A stretch of DNA of 45,635 nt from Lachnospiraceae bacterium (lineage in GTDB: Bacteria; Bacillota; Clostridia; Lachnospirales; Lachnospiraceae): NCBI GenBank assembly GCA_021203205.1, contig JAJQBQ010000019.1, positions 1 through 45,635 on the forward strand. Reading direction: 5' to 3'. Numbering within the stretch: position 1 is the first letter of the stretch; each line of letters opens with the position of its first letter. The position numbers and the translations under genes were made by a program. Positions 40,429 through 45,635 of this stretch are shown one piece after another. Below the pieces are notes generated by a model. The model had not been told where the DNA came from, searched no databases, and saw only the letters and a list, made by a program, of their open reading frames with translations.

Positions 40429-41378
40429 GATGCCCTCCTCTCTCTTCCAAACGCCCTCGGAATCGAGATGCGCTCAATGAGCGGCACGAGAAGGTTACTG
40501 AAGATGATAGCGTAAGAAACACCTTCCGCGGAGCTTCCGTACATGCGGAAAATCCCGGTCAGCACGCCCAGCAGCACACCGTAGATAATTTTCCCGCCCG
40601 GCGTGATCGGTGATGTCACATAATCGGTCGCCATGAAGAAGGCGCCCAACAGCAGGCCGCCGCCGCAGATTTCCGCCAGCAGATAAGTGACCGAAAAGCC
40701 GTTCCCCGAAAACAGCTGCACCATGGCAACAAAAACGGTAAATGTACCTATATAAGTAAGCGGAATTCGAAAATCGATCACATGGCAAATCAGCAGGTAT
40801 GCCGCCCCCAGAAGCAGCGCCGCCGCGCTGGTCTCACCGATGGTTCCGGCCGTGTTACCGATGAACATGTCAAGTAAATTCACGCTGCCGCCGGACTTTA
40901 ATACCGCAAGCGGTGTCGCCCCTGTGACCGCGTCCACTTTTGTGAAGGTGGTCATGGCCTGTGAGAAAGAGATCAGCAGGAAGCAGCGGGCGCCCAGCGC
41001 CGGGTTCATGAAATTCTGCCCCAGGCCGCCGAAAAGCATCTTCACAATAATAATGGCAAATACACCGCCCAGCACGGCCATCCAGACCGGCAGCGTCGGC
41101 GGCAGGTTTAAGGCCAGCAGAAGGCCGGTCACAGCAGCGCTGAAATCCGTCACGGTAATGGGCAGATGTAAAGCCTTTTCATATAAAAATTCGGCCAGAA
41201 CACAGGTGGCCACCGTCACCACGATCAGCAGCAGTGCATGAAATCCAAAGTTCCATACGCCAAAAATGGCTGCGGGACAGAGCGAGATCAGCACCGTGCG
41301 CATGATCTCGGCTGTCGTACCCGTATCTCTGGTGTGCGGGTTTGAAGAAACCTGCAGTAAGTTCTCTGTTTTTTCCAT
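40425..41378 (-). CDS. rnfD: Rnf complex subunit D, FMN-binding membrane subunit
   Basis: Integral membrane subunit of 317 residues carrying covalent FMN. The N-terminus LLQVSSNPHTRDTGTTAEIM, FGGLGQNFMNPALGARCFLL, and the flavinylation motif VTGATPLAVLK (Thr155) are clear, followed by the C-terminal helices with TDYVTSPITPGGKIIYG. GAGGA lies nine bases before the ATG at 41378 but abuts the ATG at 41387, so I prefer the inner start. It is co-directional after rnfC with a 212-bp spacer containing a short tandem repeat. Confidence 0.95.
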   Translation of the reverse strand: MEKTENLLQVSSNPHTRDTGTTAEIMRTVLISLCPAAIFGVWNFGFHALLLIVVTVATCVLAEFLYEKALHLPITVTDFSAAVTGLLLALNLPPTLPVWMAVLGGVFAIIIVKMLFGGLGQNFMNPALGARCFLLISFSQAMTTFTKVDAVTGATPLAVLKSGGSVNLLDMFIGNTAGTIGETSAAALLLGAAYLLICHVIDFRIPLTYIGTFTVFVAMVQLFSGNGFSVTYLLAEICGGGLLLGAFFMATDYVTSPITPGGKIIYGVLLGVLTGIFRMYGSSAEGVSYAIIFSNLLVPLIERISIPRAFGRERRAS

Positions 41379-41508
41379 AAAATTCATTCCTCAAGTTCCC
41401 TGTTCGCTTATCCTGAATTATAAATGCCCGGAATAAACACACTTGTTTATACTAAAACTGTAAATTCCGAAAAATAAACATACAGGTAAAACATCTGATT
41501 TAACCGCT

Positions 41509-41577
41509 GATTGCGAATCACCATCAGTTAACGGCTGGCCACAGATTGCGAATCACAACCGTTAACCACGAATCACT
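41509..41577 (+). repeat. Partial 35-bp tandem repeat downstream of rnfC
   Basis: GATTGCGAATCAC occurs at 41509-41521 and 41544-41556, each followed within a few bases by GTTAAC, and a shortened third copy (CGAATCACTAATTA) follows. It sits between the rnfC stop and rnfD start. Similar words (GTTAGTTGCGAATCC) occur upstream of rnfC near 42975. Confidence 0.6.
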
Positions 41578-41590
41578 AATTACTGGCAAC

Positions 41591-42922
41591 TTATTTCTTC
41601 GCCCGCTCCGCCTTCCGCAGTGCCAGGATCTCACGCCGGTAGTTTTTAATACTCTGGGTCAGATCCCGCTTCGCCGGGCAGATGAAAGAACAGCAGCCGC
41701 ATTCGCAGCATTCCATTCCATAGTACTTTTCAAACATGGCCCGGTTTTTCTGCAGCGCGAAATCCGCCAGTCTCGAAGGAATCACGCGGCCGGGACAGAC
41801 CTGCACACAACGTCCGCAGTTGATACAGTTTGTCTTCTGCTGCTCCGCCAGCTTTACCGGATCCTCTTTGTAAGCCAGAATCGAACCGGTTCCCCTCGCC
41901 ACCGGCGTGTCCAGCGTGTACATGGCCACACCCATCATCGGTCCGCCGGAGATCAGCTTCTCCGGTTCGCAGTTGAAACCTCCGGCCTGCTCCGCCACTT
42001 CTTTATGGCTCATGCCCAACGGCACGAGAAAATTTCCGGGTGTGGCCGCCGCGTCACCGGTCACCGTAAAGAGGCGCTCCGTCAGCGGACGCCTTTCGTC
42101 CACCGCCCGGTATACCTCGTAGGCAGTATTTACATTATTTACGATACAGCCCACATCGGAGGGAAGCATGTCCGAATTGATTTTTCGCCCGGTCGTGGCG
42201 AAAATCAGTGTGCGCTCGCCTCCCTGCGGGTACTTTGTCTTTACCGGCACTACGGTGATGCGGTCGTGACCGTTCGCCGCATCTGTCATGCGTTTCACGC
42301 AGTCCGGCTTGTTGTCCTCAATGGCAATGATGCCTTTCGCCTTTCCGAACAGCGCCAGTATAATCTCCAAACCGCGCACTATTTTCTCCGCGTCATCCAG
42401 CATACGCCGATAATCCGAGGTCAGATACGGCTCGCACTCTGCGCCGTTTAAAATGACGTATTCGATGGCGTCATCCGATTTCGGCGACAGCTTCACATGG
42501 ACGGGGAAGGTCGCGCCTCCCATGCCAACCACGCCTGCCTGGCGGATCAGATCGCGAATCTTCTCCTTTTCGCCGGTTTCAGATGTCTCTAACGGCAGCG
42601 CTTCCTCATACTCGCCGTCATTTGTCACCACCACGGACATCACCTTTGTGCCGCCCGCGGTCAACCGCTCTTCCACGGCCTTTACCTTGCCGGAGACAGA
42701 CGCGTGGATATTCGCCGACATAAAGCCGGATGCCTCACCGACCCGCTGCCCCTTCAGTACCCGGTCGCCTTTTTTCACGCAGGGCACGGCCGGCGCACCG
42801 ATGTGCTGTGACATCGGGTAAACCAGCTCCGCGCCCGGTTCCAGAACACGCACCGGGGCATCTTTTGATAATTCCTTGCCGTCCCACGGGTGGACGCCGC
42901 CCTTAAAAGTTCCTGATTTCAT
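41591..42922 (-). CDS. rnfC: Rnf complex subunit C, NADH-binding
   Basis: Peripheral subunit of 443 residues with the NAD(H)- and FMN-binding fold related to NuoF and two Fe4S4 clusters. The N-terminal FKGGVHPWDGKELSKD and biotinyl-like VKKGDRVLKGQRVGEASGF are typical. The nucleotide region has GVVGMGGATFPVHVKLSP and LNGAECEPYLTSDYR. Clusters are CINCGRCVQVCP and CCECGCCSFICP near the end. It is the first rnf gene; GAGGATTTTTT precedes the ATG and a promoter lies about 310 bp upstream. Confidence 0.97.
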   Translation of the reverse strand: MKSGTFKGGVHPWDGKELSKDAPVRVLEPGAELVYPMSQHIGAPAVPCVKKGDRVLKGQRVGEASGFMSANIHASVSGKVKAVEERLTAGGTKVMSVVVTNDGEYEEALPLETSETGEKEKIRDLIRQAGVVGMGGATFPVHVKLSPKSDDAIEYVILNGAECEPYLTSDYRRMLDDAEKIVRGLEIILALFGKAKGIIAIEDNKPDCVKRMTDAANGHDRITVVPVKTKYPQGGERTLIFATTGRKINSDMLPSDVGCIVNNVNTAYEVYRAVDERRPLTERLFTVTGDAAATPGNFLVPLGMSHKEVAEQAGGFNCEPEKLISGGPMMGVAMYTLDTPVARGTGSILAYKEDPVKLAEQQKTNCINCGRCVQVCPGRVIPSRLADFALQKNRAMFEKYYGMECCECGCCSFICPAKRDLTQSIKNYRREILALRKAERAKK

Positions 42923-43315
42923 AAAAAATCCTCATTTACATGAAAGTCTGCCGATACCGCCAATCTGTCGTCCGTTAGTTGCGAATCCGTGTAATTTGCG
43001 ACTGCCGTAAACTGTCATACAATTCACATCTTCCCTACAGAGCGACCGATAGGGCATTTGGCGAGCATCTTTCAAAAACTTTGCACCCATAAATAAATCG
43101 GGCATGTCGTTTCTATTTTTCTCTATCTCAAAAAAAGATTTCACACAGGCTGCGGCTTCCGATTACGAACCCTATGAAAACACAGATCCGATGATTACAG
43201 AAGCGAATGTTTGCACCTGCGCAAAATTTTAGTAAGTATAAGTCAAATGCCGGGAAATTACAACTGCTTTTTGAAATTGTTACAATCCTTTCGGTACCGA
43301 AAAAATTCCGAAAAG
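42923..43315 (-). other. Long leader and promoter region of the rnf operon
   Basis: From the promoter at 43235-43263 the leader runs about 306 nt to the rnfC ATG. It has a short CCCTA/TAGGG hairpin near 43031-43052 and a 70-codon frame from a GTG at 43144 with no ribosome binding site, which I do not call. No known riboswitch class is recognisable. Confidence 0.45.
43235..43263 (-). promoter_or_regulatory. Promoter of the rnf operon
   Basis: On the minus strand, TTGTAA (43258-43263), 17 bp, TATACT (43235-43240). It is the best-spaced candidate upstream of rnfC and faces the operon. Confidence 0.7.
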
Positions 43316-43354
43316 AAAAGACTGCAATCCGTTCTTAACCGGCTGCAGTCTTTT
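43316..43354 (-). terminator. Intrinsic terminator after thyX
   Basis: AAAAGACTGCA and TGCAGTCTTTT form a perfect 11-bp stem with a 17-nt loop; on the minus strand TTTTCTTTTC follows. It separates thyX from the rnf promoter. Confidence 0.88.
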
Positions 43355-43369
43355 CTGATTTATTCTAAT

Positions 43370-44047
43370 TTATTCTGTTTTCTTTGGCTTTCTCCCGCAG
43401 GTAAACTTCTCCGTGCAATAACCGGTCAGTTCACACTTCGGCACGAAGTAATGCTCCACCAGATACTTCCACTCCTCCGAATAGTCGGACAAAGCCTGCG
43501 CCACGTCCTTCATCAGCGTCCGGAACTCCCAGTAAGCGCGTGAGCACATCCGCTGATGAGACATGTCGATGAGGTTTCTCAGATTTGTGCGCAGCACCAC
43601 CTTGCTCTCCATTCCCAGCGGAAGCAGCATGCCGCAATCCTCCCTGGGGATACCCAGCGCCTCCAGCTTTTGCAGAGCGGTCACAAGATCCGCCATGGCC
43701 TGCTCATAAACTCCGGTCGCCTCCTCACTCGCGCTCACCTTCGGCGGCACCACATAGTCAAAGCCCTTCTCATAATTGATGTAACGCGTCGATGCCTGCA
43801 GGCGCGTCGGCCCGCCGCCGATGTGCGTGTAGAGCTCGCGAAAGACGCGGGCGGAATAGCCGTCCAGCACCAGATATACCTGCGGATACTCCCAGGTACG
43901 CCCGTGCCCGGAAGTCAGGCAGTCCAGGCCGCGCTTATAATTTCTCTCCGCGTTTGTAATGTCCGCCCCCCAGCACACGCCGGCCTCCCGACCGATCAGG
44001 CTGATCGGATCGGGGGTGGTTTCTTTTTGTACTAATATTTTCCCCAT
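43370..44047 (-). CDS. thyX: FAD-dependent thymidylate synthase
   Basis: Flavoprotein of 225 residues that makes dTMP from dUMP with methylenetetrahydrofolate, using FAD and NADPH. The ThyX signature occurs as ELYTHIGGGPTRLQASTRY (about 71-89), with LDCLTSGHGRTWEYPQVYLV before it and LLPLGMESKVVLRTNLRNL later, the usual ThyX C-terminal order. The ATG at 44047 follows CCAGGAGGTAAGT, a perfect ribosome binding site, so the 16 codons upstream are not used. The short tail KFTCGRKPKKTE is variable. The gene is alone between ZIP and rnf with its own terminator. Confidence 0.95.
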   Translation of the reverse strand: MGKILVQKETTPDPISLIGREAGVCWGADITNAERNYKRGLDCLTSGHGRTWEYPQVYLVLDGYSARVFRELYTHIGGGPTRLQASTRYINYEKGFDYVVPPKVSASEEATGVYEQAMADLVTALQKLEALGIPREDCGMLLPLGMESKVVLRTNLRNLIDMSHQRMCSRAYWEFRTLMKDVAQALSDYSEEWKYLVEHYFVPKCELTGYCTEKFTCGRKPKKTE

Positions 44048-44224
44048 ACTTACCTCCTGGTATATTCTCTGATCATCCGAACTCTCTCGAAACAAGAGGG
44101 GACGAATCGGCAGTTCTTTTTTTCATTCGATACGGTTTGATTTTTCAATCAAAACCGTTTCTTTTCTGCGGTAAATTCTAATAACTTCGAAATTTGTGGT
44201 GCTGGTTCCGCGCATATATCCATA

Positions 44225-45001
44225 TCATCCGAGCGCCACATCCAGCGCCATCATCACGGTAAATCCCAGAGCAAAGGAGATTACGCCGATATTCGAGTGT
44301 TTCCCCTCCGACATCTCCGGGATCAGCTCCTCCACCACCACGTACAGCATCGCTCCGGCCGCGAAGCTTAAAAGATACGGCAGAAAGCTCGTCACCACGC
44401 CTGCCGCCAGCAGCGTGACCGCCGCGCCGATGGGCTCCACAATGCCGGAAATCATGCCGCAGGCAAAGGCGTGCGGCTTGCGCATGCCGGTAGGTACAAG
44501 ATTCATGGAGATAATTGCACCTTCCGGCACATTCTGGATGGCGATACCGATGGAAAGCGCCATCATCCCAGCCGCGGAGATCTCCACCGATCCCGTCAGG
44601 TACCCGGCGCAGACCACGCCCACCGCCATACCCTCCGGGATATTGTGCAGCGTCACCGCCAGCAGGAGCATGGTGGTATTTTTCAGGCTGCTGCGGGCTC
44701 CCTCCGGCTCGGTGCTGTTTAAATGCAGATGCGGGATGATCTCATCCAGAAGCAGCAAAAATAAAATGCCGATCCAGAATCCGACCACTGCCGGCACAAA
44801 AGACCATTTCCCATAAGCATCCGACTGCTCGATGGCAGGAACCAGCAGACTGAATATGGAGGCCGCCACCATCACGCCGGAGGCGAACCCGGTCAGCGCC
44901 CGCTGCAGCTGGATGCCGAAACTCTTCCGCATCAGGAAGACGCAGGCGGAGCCCAGCGTCGTGCCCAGAAACGGGATCAAAATTGACAGAAATATATCCA
45001 T
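44225..45001 (-). CDS. ZIP family metal transporter
   Basis: Inner-membrane transporter of 259 residues with eight expected helices, of the GufA/ZupT branch, importing zinc and possibly other divalent metals. The paired metal-site motifs are VTLHNIPEGMAVG (helix 4) and IAIQNVPEGAII (helix 5), with DEIIPHLHLN as a histidine-bearing loop and VVEELIPEMSEG late. The start at 45001 gives the normal family length, but its GGGAG is 13 bases upstream. The frame stays open to an ATG at 45295, adding 98 residues that include tandem repeats, and the promoter at 45374-45402 is only about 70 bp before that ATG, so the longer form cannot be excluded. Confidence 0.9.
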   Translation of the reverse strand: MDIFLSILIPFLGTTLGSACVFLMRKSFGIQLQRALTGFASGVMVAASIFSLLVPAIEQSDAYGKWSFVPAVVGFWIGILFLLLLDEIIPHLHLNSTEPEGARSSLKNTTMLLLAVTLHNIPEGMAVGVVCAGYLTGSVEISAAGMMALSIGIAIQNVPEGAIISMNLVPTGMRKPHAFACGMISGIVEPIGAAVTLLAAGVVTSFLPYLLSFAAGAMLYVVVEELIPEMSEGKHSNIGVISFALGFTVMMALDVALG

Positions 45002-45057
45002 ACGCGAGTATTTTCTCCCTTGATCAAAACTGATATTTTCTCGGGATCGCAGTCTTT

Positions 45058-45213
45058 CGACAGCATCCATCCCACTGTTTTGCGGTTTTCCGACAGCATC
45101 TGTCCCGCCGTTTTGCGGTTTCCCGACAGCATACGTCTCGCAGTTATGCTGCCGTCTCCCGACAGCATACTTCTCGCGGTTTTGCTGCAGTCCCCCGACA
45201 ACATCAGGCGCAG
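45058..45213 (-). repeat. In-frame minisatellite at the 5' end of the ZIP gene
   Basis: Units begin CGACAGCAT at 45058, 45091, 45124 and 45160, with a fifth, partial unit at 45196. Lengths are 33, 33, 36 and 36 bp, all multiples of three. Read in the ZIP frame they encode AVGKPQN-like 11-12-residue repeats. The array is either an N-terminal repeat domain or the leader of the mRNA. Confidence 0.88.
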
Positions 45214-45295
45214 AATTTTCATCTGTCCCCTCCGATCGGGGCAGGGACTCCGTTTTCTCCGTTCGGTAAATGAATTTGGAAATTCTGTGATTCAT

Positions 45296-45635
45296 GTTTT
45301 CCGGCGCCTCTTAGGACGTTATATTTATTCTATGCACGTGAATCCGCAGAGTTTCCTCAAGACAACGCAAGTAACTATAACATTGCTTTCGCAAATGGTC
45401 AACTGATGTTTCTTCTTTTTCCAGCTCTTTTTTCAACTCTGTCACGGCACAAAAATTTCATTTGGAGAAATCTTTCCATCCTTTAAAAATAGACTTGTGA
45501 AGATGGAAATTAGTCGCTATAATATTCTAGTCGTATTGAGAACGCTATGTATTGCACTCAAAGTTTCCTGTAATATTCTAAAAATTATAGGATAATATTA
45601 AATTTTCATTGATATCAGAATTTGGAGATTAGTTA
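45296..45635. other. Gene-free right end of the window
   Basis: 340 bp, A+T-rich towards the end. It contains the ZIP promoter and, beyond about 45410, no gene, hairpin or repeat that I can support. Confidence 0.55.
45374..45402 (-). promoter_or_regulatory. Promoter of the ZIP transporter gene
   Basis: On the minus strand, TTGACC (45397-45402), 17 bp, TATAGT (45374-45379). Predicted start near 45367, about 72 nt before the ATG at 45295 and 366 nt before the ATG at 45001. Confidence 0.75.

Noticed and set aside
41501-41577. CRISPR array
   Set aside because: Only two full repeats of 13 bp with partly repeated spacers, no array elsewhere in the window, and no cas genes.
42932-43144. 70-codon frame in the rnf leader
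   Set aside because: It starts at GTG without a ribosome binding site, and its sequence does not look like a known leader peptide; kept only as part of the leader description.

Overview
The window looks like a chromosomal segment of a spore-forming, obligately anaerobic Clostridia member, most likely a gut Lachnospiraceae. The reasons are: sporulation genes (spoIVA, sigH) together with a six-subunit Rnf complex, ThyX, a lysine riboswitch on dapA, Firmicutes-type strong Shine-Dalgarno sites (AGGAGG), sigma-A promoters with 17-bp spacers, and the cysS-mrnC-rlmB-sigH gene order. Species cannot be told from the sequence alone.

Region 1 (1-3.6 kb): a small unrecognised gene lying between two diverged 60-bp direct repeats, a MATE exporter and an AraC-type regulator. 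Region 2 (3.6-21.3 kb): a glucuronide/xylan-side-chain utilisation locus. On the plus strand are a frameshifted GPH sugar symporter and a cytoplasmic CE15 glucuronoyl esterase. On the minus strand the order is GH2, GPH symporter, HAD phosphatase, GH3, uxuA, uxaC, uxuB, eda. A second AraC regulator diverges from the GH2 gene. Together they import a glucuronate-bearing saccharide, release glucuronate, and convert it through fructuronate, mannonate and KDG towards KDPG, pyruvate and glyceraldehyde 3-phosphate. The KDG kinase (kdgK) step is absent from the window. Region 3 (21.4-26.1 kb): spoIVA, dapB, dapA under a lysine riboswitch, and an SSB-like protein preceded by a tiny basic ORF. Region 4 (26.1-34.6 kb): typA, yigZ, tRNA-Thr, sigH, rlmB, mrnC, cysS, ispF and tRNA-Met. 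Region 5 (34.6-43.3 kb): an rnf operon in the order C-D-G-E-A, then a pyridoxamine kinase, then rnfB and an orphan eutH. Region 6 (43.3-45.6 kb): thyX and a ZIP metal transporter with an in-frame minisatellite at its 5' end.

The most striking undescribed feature is a two-copy hairpin family (12538-12619 minus and 21296-21377 plus). Each copy has an 11-nt conserved 5' box, a 22-nt arm, an identical 27-nt loop carrying a perfect AAGGAGG, and the complementary 22-nt arm. The arms differ at ten positions, nine with compensating changes and one as a G-U pair. This is the signature of a conserved structured RNA or DNA element. The intergenic spaces also hold other diverged hairpin repeats (31971-32071, 36650-36686, 10912-11377), and the rnf operon has unusually wide spacers, one holding a translationally coupled 63-codon ORF. 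Coordinates and motifs were read by eye; family calls rest on recognised motifs and context, not on a database search.
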